Under the pieces are notes generated by a model. It saw only the letters and a list, made by a program, of their open reading frames with translations, had not been told where the DNA came from and did not search any database. A stretch of DNA of 64,000 bases, from contig NZ_LJOD01000001.1 of assembly GCF_001295265.1 (NCBI RefSeq), positions 434,001 to 498,000 of the forward strand. The letters run 5' to 3'. Position numbers and translations under genes: made by a program. Within the stretch, counting starts at the first letter, position 1; every line of letters starts with the position of its first letter. The stretch comes from Chryseobacterium indologenes (GTDB taxonomy: Bacteria; Bacteroidota; Bacteroidia; Flavobacteriales; Weeksellaceae). This document shows positions 16,570 to 25,081 of the stretch, piece after piece.

Positions 16570-17475
16570 TTATTCTTTGGGCCGGGCAAGTGTACGCCAT
16601 AGATAAAATACTAAGTAAGCCTCCCACCCTGTAAAGGGTTTGAAGAATTCCTCTATGGATGCTTTATCATTCTTTGCTTCAATAATTCCATGATTTATGA
16701 GGGCATTTAAAAGTCCTGCATCCCCGTGTGGTATGCCGGATGGTTCTTTCAGGCTTTTCATCAGCGCATAGTTCGCCGTCCAAAGACCAATACCCCTTAT
16801 ATTGGTAAGGTATTTAATCCTGCTTTCAAGATCGGGAAGGTTCTGTAATAATTCCCGGCTTAATGTTCCGGCCGAAAAAGCTTTGGCAATAGTAATCAGA
16901 TATTCTGCTTTCTTCTCAGAAAACTGAAGCGCTCTCAGGTCATCAGTCTTCACTTCTGAAAGTACTTCAGCTGCCGGAAACACGTAATATTTCTCATCTT
17001 CATACAGGGTAAATGTTCCGTACTTCTCTACAAGCCTGCGCTTTAGCTTATAGGCAAAAGAAAGATTGATCTGCTGCCCGATGATGCCCCAGGCCAGCGC
17101 TTCAAAAAGGTCAGGAATACCGATAAATCTCAGTCCTGAATACTCTTTTGCGATATGAGCTATCCGTTTATCCTCAAGAATTATGCTGTAAAATTGAGTT
17201 AAGTCTGTCTCCAGATCGAACCATTCTGAAACAAACCGGATTACGTTTTCAATATCCTGATCACATGGCTTCATGTTCAACCACTCTAAAACCAATTCAT
17301 CCGGCATCATATAAACATCCACAACCATAATGCTCCCGGCTTCACCAAATGCCCTTCTAACCCGGTCTTTATAAACACGATACATACAATCATCAAAATC
17401 ACGGCTCAAAAACCATAAACATTCGTCTTTATTGAATAATTCCGGTACCGGTATCTTTATTTTTGTATTTTCCAT
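16570..17475 (-). CDS. DNA-3-methyladenine glycosylase, AlkA type
   Basis: 301 residues of the HhH-GPD superfamily, with the N-terminal domain found in AlkA/OGG proteins. The helix-hairpin-helix is NIRGIGLWTANYALM and the catalytic Asp is about residue 252 in PHGDAGL. It would excise alkylated purines to start base-excision repair. The preceding gene on the same strand ends 59 bases upstream, and a 2OG oxygenase converges from the other side, suggesting an alkylation-repair neighbourhood. No Ada domain is fused here. Confidence 0.85.
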   Translation of the reverse strand: MENTKIKIPVPELFNKDECLWFLSRDFDDCMYRVYKDRVRRAFGEAGSIMVVDVYMMPDELVLEWLNMKPCDQDIENVIRFVSEWFDLETDLTQFYSIILEDKRIAHIAKEYSGLRFIGIPDLFEALAWGIIGQQINLSFAYKLKRRLVEKYGTFTLYEDEKYYVFPAAEVLSEVKTDDLRALQFSEKKAEYLITIAKAFSAGTLSRELLQNLPDLESRIKYLTNIRGIGLWTANYALMKSLKEPSGIPHGDAGLLNALINHGIIEAKNDKASIEEFFKPFTGWEAYLVFYLWRTLARPKE

Positions 17476-17533
17476 ATTTCAAAAAGCGCTATTTTCAAAG
17501 ATAAGGAATGCGGATTTTATGATGAACATTCCC

Positions 17534-18172
17534 TCAGCTGCCCTGCAACTCTGCAGTCTTATCTATCTGGGGCTTATATCCTGCCATAAAGGTATTAACA
17601 ATGGAATGAGGTGTAAGCACCTTAACAATAAGCTCGGGCATTGCCACCTGGCAACGATCATATCCAGACGGCGTCCAGTGATGGAGTTTTCCATTGAAAA
17701 GAAGATAACATTCCTCTTTAATATCAACGAAAATTCCGTCGGGCAGGTTTTTAATCTGCTCAGGGTACATCAGCTTCTGCCGGTTCCGGTCAATACGCTC
17801 ATAGTGTATAATATCATCAATTTTCTTAACAGGTGTTTTCATGTCAAACCCATATTGAGGGTTGCCTTTTAGCCAGTATTCCTTAAACCGCATGTGATCT
17901 TTGTACCTGCATTGAAAGCAGGGTCTATGCCCCGCGGAAAATGTTGTGGCCTCATCAAGAAAGAAAAGTTCTGTCCAGGAATTGGGCTGCATTATTTCCC
18001 TGTGCCTTCCCCTGAATTCCAGTACGCATGTTATCCACGCTTTAAGTTTAAATGGCTTTATAATTTCCTGCTTCTCATTGTGGATAACCCCACGATTGCC
18101 AAGCCAGGCGCCCCGTGCTTTGGTTCTGATAAGGGAGCCATTGGGAGAAACCCTATTCTGCATTATTGTCAT
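17534..18172 (-). CDS. Conserved protein of unknown function, next to AlkA
   Basis: About 212 residues from the ATG at 18172 (18163 is an alternative). The open frame extends to 18247, but the conserved-looking part starts QNRVSPNGSLIRTKARGAWLGNRG, so the short start is preferred. Other striking segments are FRGRHREIMQPNSWTELFFL, then EATTFSAGHRPCFQCR, whose Cys-x-x-Cys beside His could bind metal, and a C-terminal VLTPHSIVNTFMAGYKPQI. I recognise the sequence pattern as a conserved hypothetical family but know no function. It is upstream of and probably co-transcribed with the AlkA-type gene. Confidence 0.7.
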   Translation of the reverse strand: MTIMQNRVSPNGSLIRTKARGAWLGNRGVIHNEKQEIIKPFKLKAWITCVLEFRGRHREIMQPNSWTELFFLDEATTFSAGHRPCFQCRYKDHMRFKEYWLKGNPQYGFDMKTPVKKIDDIIHYERIDRNRQKLMYPEQIKNLPDGIFVDIKEECYLLFNGKLHHWTPSGYDRCQVAMPELIVKVLTPHSIVNTFMAGYKPQIDKTAELQGS

Positions 18173-18503
18173 AAAAGGTAAAATGTTTGTTACTACTATA
18201 TATTTTGGGGATGATAATGGTTTTATTCTGATATTTATTTCAACCATCCGAAAGCATCTCCGCTTGTTTAGGCTAACCTGAATACCCTGTTTCTCTAATT
18301 TCCATAACTGATCTTTTTTTATATTACAAAATTATTCCGGAAAATAAGCTTATACAATCTGAATCCTGCTTTAATTGGCAAAAAATATATTTAAAAATAC
18401 AGGAAACAGATTTTCCACCGGGCAAATAAAAAATTTAACCCGGAAGAGCTAAAAGTATTCATCATTAATTTGCCTTAAGCGAAGGACTGTTCCGGAAATA
18501 CAT

Positions 18504-18511
18504 TATCTTTG
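18504..18511 (+). promoter_or_regulatory. -7 box of the phzF promoter
   Basis: TATCTTTG fits TAnnTTTG, 24 bases before the ATG at 18535. No TTTG lies at the standard -33 spacing. Confidence 0.5.
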
Positions 18512-18534
18512 TTACCTCCCTAAGTTAATTAATA

Positions 18535-19323
18535 ATGAAGTTAGAATTATACCAGATAGATGCATTTACAGAAGAAATTTTCCATGGAAATCCTGCATGT
18601 GTTGTCCCGTTAAAAAACTGGTTACCCGATGAGATGCTCTTAAAAATAGCCCGTGAAAATGCTGTGGCAGAAACAGCTTTTTTCATTGATAATGGCCATA
18701 GTATTCATCTGAGATGGTTTACCCCGGAAATAGAAATGGACTTATGCGGCCATGCTACCCTTGCCACAGCTCACTGCTTAGTTTCCATCCTAAACTATCA
18801 GAACAAAAGAATTGTTTTTGAAACCAGAAGCGGAACTTTAACCGTAGAGGTAAAAGACGGATTGTATTATATGGACTTTCCCTCAAGAATGCCTGATGCC
18901 TCCACTCTTCCGGATAGTATAGCCCGATCTCTCAATATACAGCCTAAAGAGATCTTCAAATCAAGAGACTATGTTCTGGTATATGAATCTGAGGAGGATA
19001 TACAAAAAATCAAAATTGAAAGATCAGTTTTCGACCTCATCAATCTGGATCCGGGAGGGGTTATTGTAACGGCTGAAGGTACTGACAGTGATTTTGTTTC
19101 AAGATATTTTACACCTCAATCCTCAATTCTTGAAGATCCTGTAACCGGCTCTGCGCACTGCTCGCTCATTCCGTTCTGGTCATCAAGATTAGGAAAAGAT
19201 AAGCTTTTCGCCCGCCAGCTCTCTGAAAGAGGAGGACAGCTCTATTGTGAAAATAAAAACGAAAGAGTGATTGTGGCCGGTAAAGCCAGGACTTATTCTA
19301 TGGGATATTTATGGACAGAATAA
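18535..19323 (+). CDS. PhzF-family isomerase-like protein
   Basis: 262 residues with the two-lobed PhzF/diaminopimelate-epimerase-like layout. The N-terminus QIDAFTEEIFHGNPACVVPL and NAVAETAFF carry the catalytic Glu46; RWFTPEIEMDLCGHATLATA is the family signature, and DPVTGSAHCSLIPFW repeats it in the second lobe. No phenazine genes are near, so it is likely one of the many PhzF homologues of unknown substrate. Monocistronic, with its own promoter and terminator. Confidence 0.9.
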   Translation: MKLELYQIDAFTEEIFHGNPACVVPLKNWLPDEMLLKIARENAVAETAFFIDNGHSIHLRWFTPEIEMDLCGHATLATAHCLVSILNYQNKRIVFETRSGTLTVEVKDGLYYMDFPSRMPDASTLPDSIARSLNIQPKEIFKSRDYVLVYESEEDIQKIKIERSVFDLINLDPGGVIVTAEGTDSDFVSRYFTPQSSILEDPVTGSAHCSLIPFWSSRLGKDKLFARQLSERGGQLYCENKNERVIVAGKARTYSMGYLWTE

Positions 19324-19397
19324 TAATTCCGTTATAATGGGCAACAGTAAAAGTATTTTTGCGGTCATCCTGCCGGAGCTGCCAGCCCCATAATAAA

Positions 19398-19435
19398 AGA
19401 GAAGCTGACCTTTTGAGGAACAGCTTCTTTTTTTA
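19398..19435. terminator. Terminator between phzF-like gene and lipoprotein gene
   Basis: GAAGCTG (19401-19407) pairs with CAGCTTC (19421-19427), extended by A/T pairs, followed by a long T run on the plus strand. It may also serve the convergent lipoprotein gene ending at 19450. Confidence 0.85.
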
Positions 19436-19449
19436 TTTTTCTAAAATTA

Positions 19450-20187
19450 TTATTCTACTACTTCAATATTGGTTATTTTACCGTTTTTCCAATGAGTGGT
19501 TACTTTGGCTTTAGTACCTAGAACATTGGTAACATTGAAAATATATTTTGTCCCGTCTTCTGTGAAATAGGAAAGCTCTGCTTTATTACTCATCATGTTG
19601 CTGGCAGTAAGAAAACCTTCCTGGGTTGCAATATCATGAACATTTTTTCCGGTTTCAACATAAGGAGCAAAACCTTCCAGCAGTCCAATGGCTTTATTTT
19701 CGGAATAAGAATCAATAATACGCTGTACATCTTCAGGAATAGAAATTTTACTTTTTGTTGCCACCGGATTCAGCACGGTATATTCAGTTTCGGAAGGTGT
19801 GGTAATTATAATTTTGTCAATAGCGGTATTTTCATCTACAAGATAATAAGCATCCTCGAACCCGCTTTCTACATCGTGGGTATAATACATAAGATTATCT
19901 TCTGATTTCAGCTCTTTATCTTTACTAAAGGCTTTCAGGAAAATCATTTCATTTTTCGGATTTTTTACTTCCAGATAGATGTATTTTTTTCCTTTTGGCG
20001 CTACCTTCACCATTTCTTCTTTAACTGCACGCAACACTTTTCCTTCCTCCAGTTTTAGAATCGTTACAGGGCTTTGATCTACTTTAAATTCCTTCCCTAT
20101 TTCTACATTGGTAACTTCTTTTCCGCAAGATGTAAAAAGAAGGGTAAGGGAAAGAAGCGGGATTAAAAAAAATGACTGTTTTCTCAT
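19450..20187 (-). CDS. Lipoprotein of unknown function
   Basis: 245 residues with a lipobox signal (FLIPLLSLTLLFTSCGK, Cys about 21). The mature protein is beta-rich in its first half, with a segment KYIYLEVKNPKNEMIFLKAF that looks like an Ig-type surface domain of the DUF4352 kind, and ends in a separate domain with THWKNGKITNIEVVE. It lies downstream of a three-repeat LytTR-like site (20308-20355), so it may belong to the regulon of the LytTR regulator at 22.1 kb. No enzyme motif. Confidence 0.72.
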   Translation of the reverse strand: MRKQSFFLIPLLSLTLLFTSCGKEVTNVEIGKEFKVDQSPVTILKLEEGKVLRAVKEEMVKVAPKGKKYIYLEVKNPKNEMIFLKAFSKDKELKSEDNLMYYTHDVESGFEDAYYLVDENTAIDKIIITTPSETEYTVLNPVATKSKISIPEDVQRIIDSYSENKAIGLLEGFAPYVETGKNVHDIATQEGFLTASNMMSNKAELSYFTEDGTKYIFNVTNVLGTKAKVTTHWKNGKITNIEVVE

Positions 20188-20307
20188 AAGTTTAATGATT
20201 TTGAATTAATAGTATCAGTTTATATAATTATTAAATTTTCTCCTTTTTCTGAACGATTTACACTGCAATAATAAATGAAAGTAAAATATGAATTCTGTTT
20301 AATGAAC

Positions 20308-20355
20308 ATTTGTCAGAATTTCAGATATATTCGTTGGGGTTTTAAATAAATTTGT
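20308..20355. promoter_or_regulatory. Triple LytTR-like direct repeat
   Basis: ATTTGT (20308), ATTCGT (20329) and ATTTGT (20350) recur at exactly 21-base steps, about 120 bases upstream of the lipoprotein start. The first unit shares ATGAACATTyGT with the pair at 21915. LytTR regulators typically bind direct repeats about two helical turns apart, and such a regulator is encoded 2 kb away. The rest of 20188-20431 shows no gene. Confidence 0.6.
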
Positions 20356-20431
20356 CGGAATGACTGTTTTTATTTTCAGTACGGCATTGATACAATACCC
20401 CTTTATTTTATTCAATTTATAGTAAAATAAA

Positions 20432-20451
20432 ATCCCGTTAAAAAACGGGAT
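20432..20451 (-). terminator. Terminator of the 46-residue membrane-protein gene
   Basis: ATCCCGTT, AAAA loop, AACGGGAT; on the minus strand it runs into TTTATTTTAC. It lies 75 bases after the small gene ending at 20527. Confidence 0.7.
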
Positions 20452-20526
20452 AGCTTTAGGGAACAAGGCTAATAGAGCCCAATCACCATTTGATACGGGT
20501 TTCTGTTTTCGAAATATTCATCTCTA

Positions 20527-20667
20527 TCATTTGCTGTTCCCGCCTTCTTTGAAAATTTCAGTTTCTTCAGTGGTGTTCATGGATACTATATAAAGAATGG
20601 CAATCCAAATTGTGTTACCCAATCCAAAAAACATTAATATCATGTCTGTCATTGATAAACTATTCAT
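20527..20667 (-). CDS. Small membrane protein, 46 residues
   Basis: An ATG at 20667 opens 46 residues ending in TGA. The first 30 residues form one hydrophobic helix (MILMFFGLGNTIWIAILYIV) and the tail is charged (EETEIFKEGGNSK). It is clearly a paralogue of the product at 21006-21200: both read M-[ND]-x-LS-xx-x-MILMF-[FL]-G and have a W-[IV]-A-[IV]-LYI segment. The conserved reading frame in two copies and a following terminator argue that it is a real gene despite its size. Function unknown; may be a subunit or a stress peptide in the inner membrane. Confidence 0.65.
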   Translation of the reverse strand: MNSLSMTDMILMFFGLGNTIWIAILYIVSMNTTEETEIFKEGGNSK

Positions 20668-20730
20668 TTTTCCGCCGTTTAATTTTTATGAACCATCAGT
20701 TTACTGAACCCGGGATTTTAAAAATACTGC

Positions 20731-20915
20731 TTAACCTGCAGCAGGGTTAATGATAAAACCGGAAGCTGGGAGAAGGAGACTGGAAGTTAATTTTAGTTAT
20801 ACAATTACTGAGTGTCATCATAAAAGATGAAAACAGATGTAATGGTTATTTTTCATGGTTTTTACAGCTTCTATCCCCCGGCTTCAAACCTGTCCTGCAT
20901 CCCGGCCAATGCCGT
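20731..20915. repeat. MITE-like dispersed repeat, copy 1
   Basis: Starts with TTAACC-7 bases-GGGTTAA and contains CTGGAAGTTAATTTTAGTT near 20780 and GGCTTCAAACCTG near 20880. The same blocks in the same order occur at 47419-47640. GGAAGCTGGGAGAAGG near the left end is imperfectly complementary to the CTTCTATCCCCCGGCTTC block near the right end, so the element can fold back. No coding capacity. It fills most of the 20668-21005 gap. Confidence 0.7.
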
Positions 20916-21005
20916 TATACAGATCATCGGTTTAAAAATGGCCTGTTGCTATATAGAACATAAGCCAGCCCAGACAACCAACTGCCAGCCTCCAGATCAG
21001 TTTTT

Positions 21006-21200
21006 TTAATAAATTATTAGATATTGCTTTTCCTGTTTCCAGATGTGCATCTGTATTTTCATTGGCTGTTCCTGCCTTTTTTGAAAGTTTGGTTCCTGCC
21101 ACACAGCACTTAATGATAATATATAAAGCACTGCAACCCAGGCGGCATTCGCAAATCCAAGAAACATTAATATCATTCCTATTATTGATAAAGCATCCAT
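21006..21200 (-). CDS. Small membrane protein, 64 residues
   Basis: One N-terminal hydrophobic helix (MILMFLGFANAAWVAVLYIL) followed by a basic, Gln-rich tail. It is a paralogue of the 46-residue product at 20527: the helices align almost residue for residue. It follows the four-helix membrane protein gene at 21271 by about 70 bases on the same strand, so it is probably in the same transcript and under the LytTR-like site at 21915. No known family recognised. Confidence 0.65.
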   Translation of the reverse strand: MDALSIIGMILMFLGFANAAWVAVLYILSLSAVWQEPNFQKRQEQPMKIQMHIWKQEKQYLIIY

Positions 21201-21270
21201 GTTTTTATTAGTTTTAATTTTGTTTTTTTATTATCCTAAACTCACTGGTTTTTGAACTTCAATTTATTAT

Positions 21271-21810
21271 TTAAGCAGCAACTCTCTTTTTTAGATGTAA
21301 TTTATAGCTCATAAAAGCACAGGCTGAAGAAACCGCTAAAGCTCCCCATGCAATTAAAGCAACTGTTTTAGGATTCATTCCAGAGTATTTACCCGCTGCA
21401 ATGTCAGGCGCTGAAAACCATACCACAAGTCCTAAAATGACTACAGCTATGCTTAATTTTGTTACCAGCTCCTTTTTCATAAATGCGGTAATTACCATCA
21501 CAAAAGCAAGAACAGCTAATAAAATTCCTAATTTCCCTGCATATTCAACTTTCCATCTTGGAGGTGTTTTTGAAATAATATCAAGGCTTTCCTGAATCTG
21601 GGGATCGTCTACCTTGGTTATATCCACCCCCTGTTTCTTTAATTCATCAATTTCTTTTTGTGCATTATCTACAAGAGCGTAAACCTGCTCCGTTTTTTGA
21701 GAATCACCATCGGTTCCCATCCTGTTTTCTATGCACTTAAATTGAATTACCGATAAAAACCCGCCTATTATAAAGGCTAAAACCATAAAAATTAAAGTTA
21801 ATACTCTCAT
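21271..21810 (-). CDS. Membrane protein with four helices, unknown function
   Basis: 179 residues: one N-terminal transmembrane helix, an exposed charged segment of about 65 residues (Lys/Glu/Asp-rich, ending PPRWKVEYAG), then three helices (GILLAVLAFVMVITAFM; LSIAVVILGLVVWFSA; VALIAWGALAVSSACAFMS) and a basic C-terminus KLHLKKRVAA. No family recognised. A pair of LytTR-like repeats lies 105 bases upstream, and the LytTR regulator gene is 310 bases away, so regulation by that system is plausible. Confidence 0.7.
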   Translation of the reverse strand: MRVLTLIFMVLAFIIGGFLSVIQFKCIENRMGTDGDSQKTEQVYALVDNAQKEIDELKKQGVDITKVDDPQIQESLDIISKTPPRWKVEYAGKLGILLAVLAFVMVITAFMKKELVTKLSIAVVILGLVVWFSAPDIAAGKYSGMNPKTVALIAWGALAVSSACAFMSYKLHLKKRVAA

Positions 21811-21914
21811 AAAATTGTTGTTTAAATTGAATAATGGTTAGTCATGTTTAGATGCTTTACTCAAGCACTTTTCAAAAATAAAACAAAAGTTTTTTCAGAG
21901 TTCAGTGAATGAAC

Positions 21915-21941
21915 ATTCGTAGGAAATTGAAGGAAATTCGT
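21915..21941. promoter_or_regulatory. Paired LytTR-like direct repeat
   Basis: ATTCGT at 21915 and again at 21936, exactly 21 bases apart, within TGAACATTCGTAGG and GGAAATTCGTTAAG. The spacing and sequence match the triple site at 20308. It lies upstream of the membrane-protein gene starting at 21810. The rest of 21811-22118 shows no gene. Confidence 0.6.
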
Positions 21942-22118
21942 TAAGCTCCGAATATATCTAAGGTATAGCACTGCCATTATGAAAATAAGCAGGTGAGTAA
22001 ATGCGGTCTTTGGGAGGAAAAATACGGATCATGACATCCGTTACTTTTTGATAAGCTGAACCCCACAGCAACAACCCATGGCAGCTTTACAGAGGTTATT
22101 GATTAATGGAACGGCTAT

Positions 22119-22880
22119 TTAAAAAGGGCTTACAGTATTTTCAAGAAGTCTTAAAAAGTCATCTTTTTTTCTTACAGACAGCGGAATAACCGTTTTGTTT
22201 TTCATGATAATTGTATTCCCGCCATCAGCTTTGATAAAATGGTCAAAATAAGCCATATTAATCAGATGGGACTGATGTGTTCTGAAGAAATTAAACGGTG
22301 TCAGCATGTTTTCATATTCCTTCAGATTGGTAGAAACCACAAGTTTGGGCGCATTGATGAAATAAAAGGTGGTATAATTTTTATCGGATTCACAGTTTAC
22401 AATATCCTGGATGTTCACAGAATAGATCTTATCCGCAGTTTTCAGGATTAAATTCTGAAGGTTTTTAGGACGTTCCAGATTGGCAAACAAATTACTGAGC
22501 TTCATATCAAAAACATCTTTGCTCAATGACTCTTCTGCTTTTCTTACTGCTTCAACCAATTCGCCGGCATTAAGTGGTTTCAATAAATAGTCGATTGCAG
22601 AAAAACGGAAGGCTTTTATGGCAAAGTCTTCGTATCCTGTAATGAATATTACTTTAAATGTAATGGGAGTTAGCTTTTGAAGCAAGTCGAAACCGGTACC
22701 GTCAGGCATTTCTATATCCAGAAAAACAATATCGGGGGACAGTTGCCTGATTATTTTTATCCCTGAATCTACCGAATCTGCCTGTCCTATTATGGTAATA
22801 TTGGGGCAGTTGGCTTTTATCAGAGTACTGTTCTTCTGTCTGATTTCCTCATTGTCATCAATTACGATGGCTCTTAACAT
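22119..22880 (-). CDS. LytTR response regulator
   Basis: 253 residues. The receiver domain (residues 1-120) has the acidic pair in IVIDDNEEIR, phosphoacceptor Asp55 in DIVFLDIEMPDG, and the conserved Lys in YLLKPL. The C-terminal LytTR DNA-binding domain includes VNCESDKNYTTFYF and FFRTHQSHLINMAYF. It starts 7 bases after the histidine-kinase stop codon, so the pair is one operon. Candidate targets nearby carry 21-base-spaced direct repeats. Confidence 0.93.
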   Translation of the reverse strand: MLRAIVIDDNEEIRQKNSTLIKANCPNITIIGQADSVDSGIKIIRQLSPDIVFLDIEMPDGTGFDLLQKLTPITFKVIFITGYEDFAIKAFRFSAIDYLLKPLNAGELVEAVRKAEESLSKDVFDMKLSNLFANLERPKNLQNLILKTADKIYSVNIQDIVNCESDKNYTTFYFINAPKLVVSTNLKEYENMLTPFNFFRTHQSHLINMAYFDHFIKADGGNTIIMKNKTVIPLSVRKKDDFLRLLENTVSPF

Positions 22881-22887
22881 GCTTCAA

Positions 22888-24840
22888 TTAGTTTTCACAA
22901 ATATAAGGTATTTTAAACATAACTTTCGCTCCTTTCAGGTTTCCTTCGGCATCTACCCTGTTTTCTGATATAATTTCAAAATTTTTATTTTGGGTATAGT
23001 TCAGGAGGCGTTCTCTGGTAATATTCATCGCCATTGATTTATGACCATGCTGTTTCTTTTCATGATTGAAGCCCAAACCATTATCAGTTATTTCAAATAA
23101 TAATTTTTCCTGTTTTAACGAAAAAACAATTTCAATCATTCCTTTTTCAGCCTTATTTCTCATCCCGTGCTTAATTGAATTTTCTATAAACGGCTGGGCC
23201 AGCATTGGTGGTATAAAAAAGGATTCTGTATCAGATATTTTTTCAATATTGATGCTGAAATCAAATTTGTCTTTATAAAGAAGCTGTTGTATGGATAAGT
23301 AATTTTCAATCATATCCACCTCTTCTTTCAGCGAAATATAATTCTCATTAGAGTTTTCAAGGATCTGCCTTGTCAGTTTGGAAAAACTGTCCAGATAGGA
23401 TACCGCAACCGTCTCTTTATGGTTGATGATAAGACTTTGGATGTTGTCTATTGAGTTGAAAATAAAATGAGGATTCATCTGTGAAAGCAAAAGCTTCTGC
23501 TTTATCCTGTCTTTTTCAAGGACAGTAATTTTCTGTTTCTGCCTGTTGTTCCTGTAATAGAAATAGCCCCCGAGCAATACGAGCAGCAGGGTTCCCGACA
23601 GTGCAATCAGCCAGTTATTTTTGGCGGCAGCCTTCTTTTCGGCCTCCAGCTTTAAATTTAATGCTTTTTTCTCGTAGCTGTACTTAAGCTGCTGCTGTGC
23701 CAGTGCATTTTTAGAAGCTTCGGTTTTGCTGGAATCGTTTAACTTCGCCTGGAACTCATAGATTTCCAGGGCTTTTTCGAAATTATTATTTTCTTTGAAG
23801 ACTTTCAGAAGCAAACCTGCAGCGTTCTCCTGAAGCTGTAAATTTTTAATTTTCTTACCGATGAGAAAACCTTCTGATAAAAAATTCTCAGATCTGATAA
23901 AATCTTTTTGCCGGTAATACAGATCTCCTAAATTAATATAGGCATTGGCTTTCGATAGTTCATCATCATTATTTTCCAGGGCCTGCTTCAGAAAAGTTTC
24001 AGCTTCCGTATATTTCCCCTGCTCCATCTTTACCTGAGCAATTTTACTCAGGCTTATACTGATGTAGGGGCCATTATTTATTTTCTTAAAATAGAAAAGC
24101 GCTTTATTAAAATAACCGAGAGCCTCTTCATATTTTTTTGAAGACAGGTAAAATGTACCACAATTTATAAGTGCTTCACTCAGGCGGTATTCATCTTCTC
24201 CGGCCAGCTTTTTCTTGGAATTAAAATAATCAATGGTTTTTTTTGAATAGGCAATGGCTTTGTCATACATGTTCTGATCTCCGTACAGGGTTGCCAGTGT
24301 ATTATTTACATAGGAAATGCCTTCCTGATTTTCTTCAGGGTTTTTCTCAAAATATTTTAATGCGGTGAACAGACACTGTATCGCTTTTTCCTTATCATTA
24401 ATCTGGGAATAGAAAATTCCTTTGCTCACCAACACATAATTCATTTCATAATCTGCCCCGATGGATTTAAACAGTGCCATACTTTTATCTATATAGGAAA
24501 CCGTTTTCACCGCATCTCTTTTCATGGTATACTGCCCGGCTAAGTTAGAATAATAGGCAGCCAGATATTGGGTATATTTTACGTGCAGATCCTGCGGATT
24601 TGTATTTTTTAAGTTTTTTGAAGCCAGCCTGCCCATCATTTCATTCAGTTCCTGGGCTCTTTTATCATTGGAGGGTATCTGGTCTATCACCGTGGCGATG
24701 CTCATCAGCCTGGTGGTATCATGTATTCTGGGGTTCTGCAATGCTTTTTTCAGAGAATCAATCGTTCTGTCCTGTGCAAAAGAACCCGAAGATATAAAAA
24801 ACAAGAATGCAGCAGCGATTATTAGTTTAGTTTTATACAT
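22888..24840 (-). CDS. TPR-containing sensor histidine kinase (His_kinase/LytS type)
   Basis: 650 residues: signal peptide, about nine TPR-like helical hairpins (residues 40-370, periplasmic), one transmembrane helix (NWLIALSGTLLLVLLGGYFYY, near 410), a short coiled coil, then the kinase core. The phosphorylated His is about residue 457 in QMNPHFIFNSIDNIQSL, and the ATP-binding part has ITDNGLGF. This is the common Bacteroidota partner of LytTR regulators. The signal is unknown; the TPRs suggest protein or peptide binding outside the membrane. Confidence 0.92.
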   Translation of the reverse strand: MYKTKLIIAAAFLFFISSGSFAQDRTIDSLKKALQNPRIHDTTRLMSIATVIDQIPSNDKRAQELNEMMGRLASKNLKNTNPQDLHVKYTQYLAAYYSNLAGQYTMKRDAVKTVSYIDKSMALFKSIGADYEMNYVLVSKGIFYSQINDKEKAIQCLFTALKYFEKNPEENQEGISYVNNTLATLYGDQNMYDKAIAYSKKTIDYFNSKKKLAGEDEYRLSEALINCGTFYLSSKKYEEALGYFNKALFYFKKINNGPYISISLSKIAQVKMEQGKYTEAETFLKQALENNDDELSKANAYINLGDLYYRQKDFIRSENFLSEGFLIGKKIKNLQLQENAAGLLLKVFKENNNFEKALEIYEFQAKLNDSSKTEASKNALAQQQLKYSYEKKALNLKLEAEKKAAAKNNWLIALSGTLLLVLLGGYFYYRNNRQKQKITVLEKDRIKQKLLLSQMNPHFIFNSIDNIQSLIINHKETVAVSYLDSFSKLTRQILENSNENYISLKEEVDMIENYLSIQQLLYKDKFDFSINIEKISDTESFFIPPMLAQPFIENSIKHGMRNKAEKGMIEIVFSLKQEKLLFEITDNGLGFNHEKKQHGHKSMAMNITRERLLNYTQNKNFEIISENRVDAEGNLKGAKVMFKIPYICEN

Positions 24841-25081
24841 AAAAGAAAGTGAAAGAATATATTTCAGTCACAAAATTAAGTATTTTAGGCACTTTCACCT
24901 AGTCATATTTATTTTTCTCTGCCTTTATCTTATCTTTTTTTATCTTTTTGAAGAAATATCTTAATAATCAGGTGTGCAGCAGAGATTTTTTGTTATTTTG
25001 CACCCGCCTTTAAACTAAGTAACCGCTGTAAATTCAGGATTCAGCATACCCTTGAATCAATCTTTTCTAAAATAGAAGAAA

